Assembly: GCF_022201045.2 (NCBI RefSeq)
Contig: NC_068558.1
Coordinates: 3,811,501 to 3,875,500 of the forward strand
Reading direction: 5' to 3'
Length of the DNA stretch: 64,000 bases
From: Citrus sinensis
Lineage: Eukaryota; Streptophyta; Magnoliopsida; Sapindales; Rutaceae
The notes below the pieces were generated by a model. That model made no database searches. It was not told the DNA's origin and saw nothing but the letters and a program-made list of their open reading frames with translations. This document shows positions 10,763 to 23,548 of this stretch, piece after piece. The translations under genes and the position numbers were made by a program. Each line of letters opens with the position of its first letter. Position 1 is the stretch's first letter.

Positions 10763-13505
10763 ATGCAGGAAGTGCTTGCCAGAAGCGAGGGCCGAATGTT
10801 GTCAGCAACGGACGACAGTGCAATGATGAAGCAAGTTCAGGCGAGTCATGCTCCGGATGGCCGAGAAGTTGATGTTAGACCAATTCTCAGTATCATTGAA
10901 GATATTTTTCGTCGTGCCACTCCTAGTACTATCGATGGAGTAGTTAAGTGTCAAATTTTAATTGTGCCATTCAATTCAGTAGCTTTGTGTATGATAATAT
11001 GCATATCAATTGGTGGCAATTCTCGTAGGGCACGCGTGAACATGTGGACGCATTGGATAATAATGCAAGCCCAGCTGCTCTCAGTGGCATGCTTGACGCA
11101 TTGTCTTGTGATATACGCAAAATCTCTTGTGAGGTGATTTTTGATTTCCTGATCCTTTTGAATGTATTGGACATATACCATTGCTTCTTGACCTTAAACT
11201 TTTAATTGTTATCCCGCTGCAGTTCTTTGTGTGCTAAAACTGCTTTATAACTTAAGCAAGGAAAGCCAAAGATCTCAAATAATCTAATATCAGTTTTAAT
11301 TTGTATGCACGTACTTGCAGATATCGTGCAAGTGCTCGGGAGGAGAAGAGGCACATGCCACAACAATGGACTTATTCAACATTCTTTCGGTCTACTCATG
11401 GGATGCAAAAATGGTGCTATCCTTAGCAGCTTTTGCTTTGAATTATGGGCAATTTTGGCTTAGCGCCCAGCTCTGTAATAAAAACTCACTTGCCAAGTCT
11501 ATGGCTGTACTTAAGCAACTGCCAAACGTTTTAGAGCATTATAACGCTTTAAAACCCCAACTTGATGCACTCATCAAGGTCATGTTGGATTTAACCAAGT
11601 GCATTGTTGAGTTCAAGCAGCTACCTTCTCAGTATATTTCAACTGACGCACAAGCGATGTCCACAGCCATGGCTGATACACCGGCAGCTGCATATTGGAC
11701 CTTTCGAAGCATTGTAGCCTGCCATTCACAGATTTTAAGCCTCGCGGGCTTGAGAGATGAGTAAGCCATCTAAGAACACAAATTAATTGCCATTCAAATA
11801 TAAAGATTAAATGTCAAATAGCAAATCTGTCACTAATATTTCAGGTACACTGCATCAAACACTGACGCATGGGAACTAGCAAGCTTGGCTCACAGAGTCA
11901 GCAGGATACTCGAGCACTTCAAGAAGCTAATTGCTATTTGCTATCAACAAATTGGTGAGCCCTTAAGAATGTACATTTAGGTGGTTTGATCTCTGCCCTT
12001 TTCGAGAGTATTCAGCAAATAATGTTTTTTTTGTTTTTTTTGGCCCTCTGATCCTAACCATGGATGCAGATGAGAATAGACAAATAGAAGCATATCACAA
12101 TCTCGTGCGCCTTCTTGAAACAATTCACATGGACAACATGAAGGTTCTGAGAGCATTGATTTACGCTAAGGATGATATTCAACCTGTTGTGGATGGTTCC
12201 AGCAGGACCAGGGTTTGTTGTTGCCAAATTCCTTTCTATGCATTTTTTCCGGCTAAAAACTCCGTCACTGCATTTGAAACACTAGCCTTCTGTTTATGCG
12301 AACAGGTTAATATCGAGGTTTTGAGAAGAAAGCATGTGCTGCTACTCATATCGAGCCTTGATCTCTCCGACGAAGAAATTTTGGTTCTTCATTTGTACAG
12401 AGAGCACAAAGCACGCGAAGAGTTTGACTATGCAATCGTGTGGCTTCCAATTGTGGACAGGTCAATTGCTTGGGATGAGGGTTATCGACAAAAATTTGAG
12501 CAGCTACAAGCAATGATGCCATGGTACACCGTCCAGCATCCTACGATCATTGAACCTGCAGTCGTTAAGTACGCCAAAGAAGTGTGGAAGTTTTCAAAGA
12601 AGGCGATCCTAGTGCCAGTGGATCCACAAGGGAGGATTTTGAACCAAAACGCTTTTCACATGTTGTGGATATGGGGAAATTTGGCCTTCCCTTTCAGTGC
12701 TGAAAAGGAAGCAGCGCTTTGGAAGGCAGAGTCTTGGAGACTTGAGCTACTTATTGATGACATTGATGCCACCATACTTGAATGGGTACCTTAATATTTC
12801 AATCAAGTTAATTGAATAGAATTAGTATGTCAATGTGATATTAACAATAAATACTCCTAATACTGAAATCTCATGTATTTTTATCAGATGAAAGAAGAGA
12901 GATACATATGCTTGTACGGAGGTGGAGATATCGAGTGGATCAGACGATTCACAACCTCAGCAAAAGCTGTAGCAAGAGCAGCTCAAATTAACTTGGGAAT
13001 GGCTTATGTTGGAAAGAACAATGCAAAGGAGAGATTCAGAAAAATCAGCCGCATCGTCATTCAGGAAAATCTAAGTCATACCCTGACTGATCCCACAGAA
13101 GTGTGGTTTTTTTGGGCACGATTGGAGAGCATGCTCTACTCAAAACTGCAACATGGTGCGACTGTAGAAGACGATCACATCATGCAAGAGGTGATGACAA
13201 TACTTAGTTTTGATGGCAGTGAACAAGGATGGGCAATATTTTGGAGAGGAACACATGAAATGGCAAGAGCTAAAGGCGAGATGGCTGTAGATTGCATGAT
13301 GGAGTTTGAAAAATGGAAAGATGATGCTGATCAAATGGGTTTTGTGGCTGGACTCAACAATTATCTGCAACGAGTTCACACCCCACGTCATTGCAATCGT
13401 CTCATCCTTCCCGACATCCATGGGCCAATTCCAGAGAGGTTGGCCTGTGCAGAATGTGGCCGCACCATGGAGATGTTCTTCATGTACCGCTGCTGCCCCG
13501 AATGA
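10763..13505 (+). CDS. SEO: Sieve element occlusion (P-protein) gene, copy A
   Basis: SEO proteins are structural phloem proteins that form filaments in sieve elements and help plug them after wounding; legume forisome proteins belong to this family. Seven exons join in frame: 10763-10939, 11029-11133, 11321-11760, 11845-11954, 12070-12212, 12306-12785 and 12888-13505, giving 690 residues, typical for the family. The N-terminal SEO domain starts with PILSIIEDIFRRAT and continues through KISCEISCKCSGGE, SWDAKMVLSLAAFALNYG and DNMKVLRALIYAKDD. The middle part holds RRKHVLLLISSLDLS, VWLPIVDRS and MMPWYTVQHP. The C-terminal SEO domain has ICLYGGGDIEWIRRFT and ends in the conserved Cys-rich CAECGR...YRCCPE. 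It appears intact. It is the upstream member of a direct tandem pair. Subfamily (SEOa or SEOb type) is not assigned. Confidence 0.93.
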
Positions 13506-15101
13506 GCAAAAATATCATACCTCAGCTTGAATTACAATAAGGTTTCCACTTGAGTTTTATCTCAAGTAGTAACAAAAATTGTGCGATTGAATTGCTTGGT
13601 TTTGTGTTCTTACTGGTTTTGAGGTTTTGTTTCTCCCTGAAATGCTTAGGATCTGTGGCCTTTTTCAATATCTTGGGCACTTAAAAGAGTCTAGGATTTT
13701 TAAGTGTTATTGTGTGTAACAATAGTATTGTGCCTTAGATTTCCATATTTTGGTTTGTTATTATCCGTTAGATCCAACTTGAAACAGAACACGAAACAGA
13801 CTATGCAATATGTTAACGTGACCAAAGTTTGTTAAGAATGTTCCTCCTCACATAAAATTCTCATAAATAAGTTGTTTGTTGGCGATAAGTAGTCATAAAA
13901 TCAAATTATAATAAAATTGAGGACCAATATAAAATACAAACAAGAAAACATAAAAGATATTAAAATTTTACTATCATATATATGATGAGTGTGTGAATAT
14001 TTGTGTAATTTTTTTAAATACATTTTTTGAACCTAAATCTTATTTATTTTAATTAATTCAACAGAGACAAATTTATAATTTAATTAAACTAAAAATAAAA
14101 TGCCTTCTTGTCCCACTTGTTTCTTAATGGCTCCATCACTGATTCCTGGTTTTTAACTTATACCTGGTTAACTTGAAACAACCTTAAGGGAAACACACTT
14201 TCAGATATTGTCTCAAACCTTTGTGCTCCGCCGGCGCCGGCGGTGGCCTGACAGTTTATATTATATATTTGCTCTTCGTGCTTATTATTAAATAGCCGTG
14301 AAACAAAAAAGAAAATAAAATAAAATTCTGATTTGATGATTTCTTGTTTGAACGCAATATTGGCTTGCCGCTTGCATTGCATTTGCATTACACGCCACCA
14401 TATTCGCAGCACGTCCTTTGTCTATTCAACTATTTAATAAACTATTCATTATCAAAATTGACCGTCGTTATTACCGATCACTTACTGTATTAACCTAGTT
14501 TTACAAATTTAAATTTAAAAAAAAAGTTAATTAAACTCTAATTTAAATAACCTATTTGGGACTATTCATTATAACTTAATTAAACTATTGACTAAGTAAA
14601 CAGTTAAGGTCGTATTGAAATTGAATGATGTAAACCATTTGGAACTTCCATCTCTTTTCCCACAATAAAAGCCAAAGGGGTTTCCAATTTCTTTAACGGC
14701 GGCTCAAAAAGACACATATTACGAAAAAAAAAAAAAAAAACCTAAAACTGAGAACAAATTGATCCATTCTCCAGCAATTTTCGAAGAAGATACAAATGCA
14801 GGGCTCGAGAGAGAAACATCCTATTGCCAAAGAACCAAACACCTGAAGTTTAAAATGAACAAAATGAAAAGCGAACTTGAGACAACAGGTCTCCATTGTT
14901 TCAAAAGTCTGTTAGAAAAGAAAATTTTCATAAACAAGTGGGAATCCAAAAGCAAGACACTTGTAAAATCCAAGCACTGTTTTCTATGTTTTTGCTGAAA
15001 AGCAAACTAAAGGTGTACATGCATCGACACAGAACTCGAACACATCTAAAATGCCAAGGTTAAGAATTTTTCACTTCTTTTTCACTAGTTTTCACAAGAA
15101 C

Positions 15102-15468
15102 TGTCGGGGGCTTGATTTAAGAGTTCTAAATATTCAATCCAAAATACTAGTTTATTAGATGGAGTGATTTATTCTCCTTATAAATTTAAGTATCTCCCCT
15201 TCACTAGTTAATATGAGACACAAATCCATAATTTTTCTCTTGGACGAAACCATCGCCAGACCCTTTCCTTTCGTCCAACATACCTGAATTGTTTCACCAC
15301 CATATTCTGGCTATTAGGGTATAGCTCTAATATCAATTGTTATGAGAACTTGACCTAAAATTTCTAAATATCCAACCTAAAAGACTAACTTATTGGGTGG
15401 AATGATCTATTCTACTTATAAATTCAAGTATCTCTCATTTACTAGCTAATATAATACACAACTCAACA
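15102..15468 (-). mobile_element. Miniature LTR retrotransposon fossil (TRIM type)
   Basis: Two direct repeats of about 130 bases (15102-15230 and 15338-15468), starting with TG, flank an interior of about 107 bases with no coding capacity. Inside the right repeat, the minus strand reads TTGATATTAGAGCTA, like the tRNA-Met primer site of TRIM elements. Next to the left repeat is a purine run on the same strand, so the element points to minus. AGAAC flanks both ends as a 5-bp target duplication, and unit A holds the empty site near 8150. The two terminal repeats differ visibly, so it is not very recent, but it is younger than the SEO duplication. It is complete in layout and non-autonomous. Confidence 0.8.
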
Positions 15469-16635
15469 AGAACATTGAAACATTTTCAAGACAACAAAAA
15501 TACAGCCTTTAATAAGTCCAGTGTAAGTGAATAATTCAAAGAACATAGCATTGACTTTTCCAGAAAGCGAGCCAAAGCTATGTCCAGAACTCAAGTGTAA
15601 TTAAAATGCGGAATTGCATATCTCTATTCCTTCTACTTTTTCAAAGGAATATCAATTATAAGAATATCTCAGAGAAACAAATATTGCCTCTGCACGTTAC
15701 AAGCACCGCAAATTCAACAACCCAACAGTAAGCATTCGTACGGTGAAATTGAATTTCAGATTTCCAACGGTGCCCAAATAAATAGCCGAATTAAAATTAC
15801 AATGATGGTCTATAAAAAAAACGAAGTCATCATTTGCTAGGCAATTAAACAACCATCGTCTAGAAATAAATGGAAAATTCGCAAAAAAAAAAGCCAAAAA
15901 ACAAAGCTAAATTTTTTTATATTTTTGTTTTCCCACAATGCAAACGGAGGACCCACGTAACTAGGCAACATCAATGATCTTAATTTTTCTTTTGTTTGTA
16001 AATTTTATCAACATAATTTTCTTTTGTGTCCCTTAATATTTTCACTTAAGTTTGGATTAAATCAGTTGAACACTTTCCATAATACAAACAACCTTGATTC
16101 AGATCATTCTATTTTATTTATATTTGCCAACAAAATTTCATAGGTCTTGACTTTCTCTCTTTAAAAAAAAAATTAACGTTCACCCTTAAATAAAAGTTTT
16201 AAGATTGAATAAACTTTCTTGTGTGAATTATAATAATTTATATTTAAGTTTAGATTATTTCTCAAATCTAAAATAATTTAAGTACTTTTTTCTATAGATA
16301 ACTAAAATATAAACGAAATCCCTATTTTTATGTTATTGAAGAATGAAGTGAGTTTTGAAAAAGAAAAAAGAAAAAATGGGGTTTTACAAGATGTTCAAAT
16401 GGGTGTAAAAAGCTCAACTCCAGTTCGATCACATGATGCAGCCCAAACCCATTGCCAGTAAAATGCCGTGGCCAGTTCAACCTACTCTTTCAACGATTCT
16501 TTTCTTTTTATCCGGAAATGAGAAATATCATAAAATTGTAAATATAAATGTTTAGTGATAAGAAAAACAATAAATATATTTAAAGCAAATAAATAACTAT
16601 AATTAAATCATCTCATTTGCTAAAAAGAAAATAGG

Positions 16636-16914
16636 GATGACAATTTTTCTCGATGGAATTGGAATAAAGTTTTGTCCTATAAAAAAATTTTGGGACGGGA
16701 GTGGGATTGACAAATTCTATCTCATCCAATCTCATTATCAACTAAGAATGAGAATTTTTTCAATTGGGATGGGATCCCATAAAATCGGAATATATTTTTA
16801 TCCCAAAAAAAAAATATAAGGACGAGAGTGAGACGTTTTTTCATCTCACTTACATATATGGGACGTGACTGAGATTGATAAATCCTATCTCATCTCGTCC
16901 CATTGCCGACCCTA
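16636..16914. mobile_element. Short hAT-like non-autonomous insertion
   Basis: About 279 bases are present in unit B and absent at the matching place in unit A (near 9935). The direct repeat AAAATAGG (16628-16635 and 16915-16922) brackets it, consistent with an 8-bp hAT target duplication. The ends resemble each other as inverted repeats (TAGGGATGACAAT at the left; TAGGGTCGGCAAT when the right end is reversed). The left inverted repeat overlaps the direct repeat, so the exact border is uncertain. The 60-codon frame inside has no meaning that I can see. Confidence 0.65.
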
Positions 16915-17847
16915 AAAATAGGATAGAGTTTTATATTCTCAAACTATACTATCATGTAATTGTCCACACGCAATGGTGATAACTAAGTCAGGGGCTTATG
17001 GGCCCTTTAAGTTATATTATATGTAATTGATAGTTAAACTAAAAATAGTTTTTTATGACCTCTTAATTGTTTGATAAGTAACAATTAAGTTATAAAAAAA
17101 AAAACTGATTTTGATTTAATGAAACTTAGTAAGACATGCTGTTTACATTTCACTTTGTATTATTTTAAAATCCATTGTGCTTTTTTAAAAAAAAAAATAA
17201 AAAAAATACCGTGGTATGCTAAAGAACTTCGGATGCTCCTTTGATTTTTTTTTTTTTAAAATCTATTGTTTTTCCCCTCCGATCCATAACCCTTTTCCTT
17301 TTCCCTTTTTCTTTTTACTTTAAAAATATAAAGAAATTCATGAAATACCTCCACCCGCAACCTTTATCCATCTTATATTTACTAATATAGATCACATGGC
17401 ATTTTAACCATATTATAAAATCGGTACATTTTAATTCCTCTATGATAAAATTTGTCAAAAGTGGTGGATTCCCCCTACTGCAACTTTTTAATTTTTCATT
17501 AATTTTTTTTAAAAAAATAATACTTGGCATGTCATCCTCAGCAAATGTCTAACATAATTACTGGCTGTATATATTAATATACATACACACAAACCCCAAA
17601 GCAGGGCCTGTTAAATAATTATCATAAATTAATCTACTACTACTCGACAGTCTGTCTACTACTAGCTAGGTCCCTTGCTATCATTAACTTCCTTGGGCCA
17701 CCATTGCTTTGTATTTTAACTTGCACATTAAAATTTCCATTATTCGATGACGTCCATTAACTTTGTCTAAACTCGATTGCAAGCAAGGAACCTGTTCATT
17801 TTTTTTTTTTAATTTATTCCATCCCCTTATCACTATGCATGTTTATG

Positions 17848-17853
17848 TATAAA
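17848..17853 (+). promoter_or_regulatory. TATA box of SEO copy B
   Basis: TATAAA lies 89 bases before the ATG in the block shared with copy A. Sequence further upstream (17560-17825) is not shared, so the two copies may differ in distal regulation. Confidence 0.6.
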
Positions 17854-17936
17854 TCCTGGCATGTATCACACAGCAATTGTCACACTCTTTTAAGTCACTA
17901 AGAGTAAGGGACAGCCACATCACATAGCCGCCAAAT

Positions 17937-20740
17937 ATGCAGGAACTGTTCACTAGAAGCCAGCGCCGAATGTTCTCGGCGTCGGACGACAGTGCAATGA
18001 TGAAGCAAGTTCAGGCAACTCATGCTCCGGATGGCCGGGAAGTTGACGTTACACCTATTCTCAGCATCATTGAAGATATTTTTCGTCGTGCCACTCCTAG
18101 TGATATTGATGGAGTATTAAATGTAAAATTTTAATTATGCCATTCAATTCACTAGCTTTATGTATGACAGATAATTTGCATATAAATTGGTGGCAATTTT
18201 CGTAGGGCGCACGTGAACATATGGATGCATTGGATGATAATATAAGCCTGGATGCTTTCAGTGGCATGCTTGAAGCATTGTCTTACACGATACACAAAAT
18301 CTCTTGTGAGGTAATTTCTGATTTCTTGATCCTTTTGAATGTATTGGACATGTACCATTGTTTCTTGACCTTAAACTTTTAATTGTAATCCCGCTGCAGT
18401 TCTTTGTGTGCTAAAAGCTTATACAGCTTTATAACTTTAAGCAACAAAAGCCATAGATCTCGAGTAATCTAGTATCATAACTCCACCTTGAATTCTTCCC
18501 TTAAAATGTTTTTAAAAATACGTACGGATCAGTTCTGACTTGTGTGCATGTACTTGCAGATATCGTGCAAGTGCTCGGAAGGAGGAGATGCACATGCCAC
18601 AACCATGGCCTTATTCAACACTCTTTCGGGCTACAAATGGGATGCAAAAATGGTGCTATCCTTAGCCGCTTTTGCTGTGAATTATGGGGAATTCTGGCTT
18701 GGCGCTCAGCTCTGTACTAATAACTCACTTGCCAAGTCCGTGGCTGTGCTTAAGCAAGTGTCAAACGTTTTAGAGCATTATAACGCTTTAAAACCCCAAT
18801 TTGATGCACTCAACAATCTCATCAAGGTCATGTTGGATTTAACCAAGTGCATTGTTGAGTTCAAGCAGCTACCTTCTCAGTATATTTCAACTGACGCACA
18901 AGCGGTGTCCATAGCCATGGCTCATATCCCTGCAGCTGCATATTGGACCTTTCGAAGCATTGTAGCCTGCTATTCACAGACTTTAAGCCTCACAGGCTTG
19001 AGAGATGCGTAAGCCATCTAAGAACACAAATTAATCGCCATTCAAATATAAAGATTAAATGTCAAATAGCAAATCTGTCACTAATATTTCAGGTACACTG
19101 CATCAACCACTGAGGCATGGGAACTATCAAGCTTGGCTCATAAGGTCAGCAGTATACTCGAGCACTTCAAGAAGCTAATTGCTATTTGCTATCAACAAAT
19201 CGGTGAGCCCTTAAGAATGTACATTTAGGTGGTTTGATCTCTGCCCTTTTCGAGAGTTTTCAGCAAATAATGCCTTTTTTTTTTTCCCCTCTGATCCTTA
19301 CCATGGATGCAGATGAGAATAGACAAATAGAAGCATATCACAATCTCGTGCGCCTTCTTGAAACAATTCACATGGACAACATGAAGGTTCTGAGAGCATT
19401 GATTTATGCTAAGGATGATATTCAACCACTTGTTGATGGTTTCACCAAGAACAGGGTTTGTGGCCAAATTCCTTTCCATGCATTTTTCTGGCTAGAAACA
19501 CCGTCAAACGCTAGACTTCTGTTTATGCGAACAGGTTAATATCGACGTTTTGAGAAAAAAGCATGTGTTGCTACTCATATCGAGCCTTGATCTCTCCGCC
19601 GAAGAAATTTTGGTTCTTGATCAGATGTATAGAGACCCCAAAGCAAGCGAAGAGTATCACTACGCAATCGTGTGGCTTCCAATTGTGGACAGGTCAATTG
19701 CTTGGGATGACGGGTATCAACAAAAATTTGAGCAGCTACAAGCAATGATGCCATGGTACACTGTCCAACATCCTACGATTATTGAACCTGCAGTCGTTAA
19801 GTATATCAAAGAAGTGTGGAAGTTTTCAAAGAAGGCGATCCTAGTGCCAGTGGATCCACAAGGGAGGATTTTGAACCAAAACGCTTTTCACATGTTGTGG
19901 ATATGGAAGAATTTGGCCTTCCCTTTCACTGCAGAAAGGGAAGCAGCACTTTGGAAGGCAGAGTCTTGGAGACCTGAGCTACTTGTTGACGGCATTGATG
20001 CCACCATACTTGAATGGGTACCTTAATATTTCAATCAAGTTAATTGAATAGAATTAGTACGTCAAGGTGATCTTAACACTAAATATTCCTAATACTGAAA
20101 TCTAATGTATTTTTATCAGATGAAAGAAGAGAGATTCGTATGCTTGTATGGAGGTGAAGATATCGAGTGGATCAGACAATTCACAAACTCAGCAAAAGCC
20201 GTAGCAAGAGCAGTTCAAATTAATTTGGGGATGGCTTATGTTGGAAAGAACAATGCAAAGGAGAAATTGGGAAAAATCAGCAGCATCGTCATTCAGGAAA
20301 ATTTAAGTCATACCCTGGCTGATTCCACGGCAATGTGGTTTTTTTGGGCACGATTGGAGAGCATGCTCTACTCAAAACTGCAACACGGCGCGACCGTTGA
20401 AAACGATCGCATATTGAAAGAAGTGACGACAGTACTTAGTTTTGATGGCAGTGAACAAGGATGGGCAATATTTTGGAAAGGAACGACGCATGAAATGGCA
20501 AGAGCTAAAGGCAAGGTGGCTACAGATTGCATGGTGGAGTTTGAAAAATGGAAAGATGATGCGTATCAAAATGGTTTTGTGCCAGGACTCAACAATTATC
20601 TGGAACGAGTTCGCACCCCAGATCATTGCAATCGTCTCATCCTTCCCGGCATCCATGGGCCAATTCCAGAGACGGTGGCCTGTGCAGATTGTGGCCGCGT
20701 CATGGAGATGTTCTTCTTGTACCGCTGCTGCCCCGAATGA
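17937..20740 (+). CDS. SEO: Sieve element occlusion (P-protein) gene, copy B
   Basis: Seven exons match copy A one for one: 17937-18113, 18206-18310, 18560-19008, 19093-19202, 19313-19455, 19535-20017 and 20120-20740, for 695 residues. It is five residues longer than copy A: three extra in exon 3 (the NNL of DALNNLIKVM), one in exon 6 (DQMYRDP region) and one in exon 7 (KGTTHEMARAK). All conserved segments are kept: SIIEDIFRRAT, VWLPIVDRS, MMPWYTVQHP, FVCLYGGEDIEWIRQF and the terminal CADCGR...YRCCPE. It appears intact. Neither copy has in-frame stops across its exons, so both are probably functional P-proteins that can co-assemble. The truncated fragment at 40718-41813 resembles this copy more than copy A. 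Confidence 0.93.
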
Positions 20741-21935
20741 GCAAAAATATTATATCTTAGCTTGAATTACAATAAGGTTTCCACTTGAGTTTTATCTAAA
20801 GTAGTAACCAAAGTGTTAATTGAATTGCTTGCTTTTGTCTTGATTTTGTGTTCTTACTGGTTTTGAGGTTTTGTTTCCCCGAAATGTTCAGGATCTGTGG
20901 CCTTTTCCTTATCTCGGGCACTTACATAGGATTTTCAAGTGTTATTGTGTGTTATAGCAAGAACTTGTTCGTAACAATAATATTGTGCTTTGATTTCCAT
21001 ATTTTGCTTTGTTATTATCTGTTAGATCAACTTGAAAGAGAACATGAAACAGTCCATGTAATCTGTTAATGTGACCAAAATTTCTTAAGAATATTCCTTC
21101 CCACGTAGAACTCTCACAAACAAGTTGTTTGTTGGCAGTAGATAGTCGTCAAATCAAATCGCGGTAAAATTTAGGGTATTATAATTTTGATATCATATAT
21201 AGGAGGAGAACGTGAATATTTGTGTAATTTTTTACCTACATTTTTTGAATCTAAATCTTATGTATTTTAATTAATTCAACACAGACAAATTCATGATGCA
21301 AATAAACTAAAAATAAAACGTCTTCCGAAACTTTTGGTCTTTATTGTCCCGCTTATTTCTTAGAGGCCCTGTTTCTCGATTTTTCTTGATTTTCGATTTT
21401 TACCTGATGAACTTGAAACAATCGTAAGAGAAACACACTTTCAGATATCGTCTCAAAGCTTTGTGCTCCGCCGGCGCCGGCAATGGCCTGACAAATTTTA
21501 TTACATGTGTTGTTCTTCAACTCCATGCTTATAAAATAGCCATAAAACAAAAAGAAAATAAAACTTTGATTTCTTCTTCCAACGCAAATATTGGCTTGCA
21601 TCGCTTGACACGCCACCATGTTCACAATAAAACATTCAACATCAAAATTGACCGTCGTTATGCCGATCACTAACCGTATTAACCTTGTTTATCTTATTCT
21701 ATCAAAATCGATTTTTTTTTTTTTTTTTGGGTCGATAGACTGATATTCGACAGTGACCAAGTAAACGCTTAATGTCGTATTGAAAATGATCATTATTATT
21801 TAATTTTCCAGCATCTTGAAGTGGGACTATCAGTATCATCCCCAGGAACAAGGCAAACGTTTATTGGACGCCAAGATGACTTTAATCTACAAACCAACAT
21901 CATTCATGTACATAACATCAGTTGATGCAGGCAGC

Positions 21936-22130
21936 TATGCCTTTTTTTTTTTTTTTTCACTAAACTTTTATTTATTTAAATAAAGCCCTTAATGCCTTTA
22001 AATTATTTAAATAAAGCGAGTCGTTATGCCTTTTTTTTTTTTTTTCACTAAACGTTTATTTATTTAAATAAAGCCCTTAATGCCTTTAAATTATTTAAAT
22101 AAAGCGAGTCGTTATGCCTTTTTTTTTTCC
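21936..22130. repeat. Tandem repeat, 88-89 bp, two copies plus a partial third
   Basis: Units start with TATGCC and a long T run, then CACTAAAC, TTATTTATTTAAATAAAGCC and AATAAAGCGAGTCGT. The copies at 21936-22024 and 22025-22112 are nearly identical apart from the length of the T run, so this is a recent duplication. A third copy starts at 22113 and stops soon after its T run. Confidence 0.85.
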
Positions 22131-22575
22131 CCTCTCTCTCCCCATTTTCTTCGTTTTAATTTTTAAAAGATTTTTAAGGAATGTAATAATTGGGATTCTC
22201 TTCAAAATTAACTATCATTGAAAACAATAATAAAATGAAATAAAAATAAAGAAGACTTCAATTATTCATGTGTGACTTTTTATAGCACCATTAATGGAGA
22301 AGACCCTTTGATTTAAATATCTTAATCTCTACTTAATTTAGTGGATAAATAATTAGTTAATTATTAAGTAATAGACAATCTTTAAATTTATGAATTAGGT
22401 TTTGATATATTATAGCTCTTTTTTCTGCTTTTAACTTGTAAATAATCTTTTTAATCATTTTTTAAATAATTACAATATTTTTAAAGAACTTATATACTTT
22501 TATTAGTATAAGTATTTTAAGTTATTGATCAAAATTTCAATGGTGCATAATTGTCACATTATTAATATTATAAAA

Positions 22576-22606
<31 letters not shown>

Positions 22607-23508
22607 GTATCATAAAATGACTCAAAATATTATACAATCTAAATTCGAGTAATGTAATGTATTCCTTTGCTTCTATTTTGCTGTAAAAGATTCTATAAAG
22701 TCAAAGTTTTTTTTAAGTGAAAAGACATTTACACCCCTAAAATTTGGTGGAAAAATAATTATTTAGACCCCAAGTTTTTAATAAAAGACACGAAAACTTC
22801 TTTTTGACTATAATGCCCTTTGTAGATAGTAACTAAAAATTGACTTTAAAATTTTTAAATAAATACAAATATAATTTAAATAGTTTAATTTGTCTAGCAG
22901 ACCAATAATATTAGAATTTTGTTATTGTACAAAATAATTTTTAAAATAAAAAATAAAAATATATTTATTTTAATAATAAAAAAAGTTTAAATAAATCTTT
23001 GAGTTAAATAGATTTTACAATTGATAAAGTGTACCCCATGAATTAATAACAATAAAATTATTTATACAATATTGAAAACAATTTAAATTTTTAAATATTT
23101 ATTTCAACATTACGTTTTTATTTATTATAAAATTTAGTTTAATATAATATAAGATTTCAAAGGTTTAAAATATTTTTAAATATATATTGTTACATTTACT
23201 TTAGTATTATATTTTGTTTATTATAAAGCATTAAAGTTAATTTTTTGAGTTAATAAAATTAAAAGGTATTATAATAAAAAGAAAAAAGAAATATCAATTT
23301 AAAGATCTACATCATCGTTTCCCCAAGACTCGGGTGTAGGAGTCTTTTTTCGAAAAGAAATGGAAATTAACAACGTGGAAATTAGCTGGCAAGAGCCATT
23401 AATTAATTAATTAATTAATTAATGTCAACTTCATTTGTTGGCGGAATAAATGAATCATGATAAGATCCAAGGGCTGAGAATAGGGAGAAGACTTGAGAAT
23501 TTCTATAG

Positions 23509-23548
23509 TTGACTTCGACCGGCCGAAAATCTTCCAAGAGAGTTGACT
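23509..23548 (+). promoter_or_regulatory. Pair of W-boxes upstream of SOBIR1
   Basis: TTGACT occurs at 23509-23514 and 23543-23548, about 0.5 kb before the SOBIR1 ATG. TTGAC(C/T) is the core bound by WRKY factors, which is plausible for an immune receptor gene. Two six-base hits can also occur by chance. Confidence 0.4.

Larger units (their letters stand above)
7619..14630 (+). repeat. Direct tandem duplication, unit A (about 7.0 kb)
   Basis: The sequence from about 7619 matches that from about 14633 in the same order and orientation. Shared blocks include the upstream block around GGAACTTCCATCTCTTTTCC, the SEO promoter, the whole SEO gene and its 3' flank with the palindrome CCGGCGCCGG, ending near AGTAAACAGTTAAGG. 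The two units are essentially contiguous. Unit A has about 500 bases (8650-9155) that unit B lacks. Confidence 0.9.
14633..21790 (+). repeat. Direct tandem duplication, unit B (about 7.2 kb)
   Basis: This is the second unit of the SEO duplication. Relative to unit A it contains three extra blocks: a miniature LTR element (15102-15468), a hAT-like insertion (16636-16914) and about 270 bases just upstream of the promoter (17560-17825). It lacks the unit A block at 8650-9155. The LTR and hAT-like insertions must postdate the duplication, because unit A shows the empty sites. Confidence 0.9.

Noticed and set aside
22720-22830. Possible transposon end (ATTTACACCCCTAAAATTTGG-like)
   Set aside because: It resembles the ends of Mutator-like elements, but I could not find a matching inverted end or a TSD.
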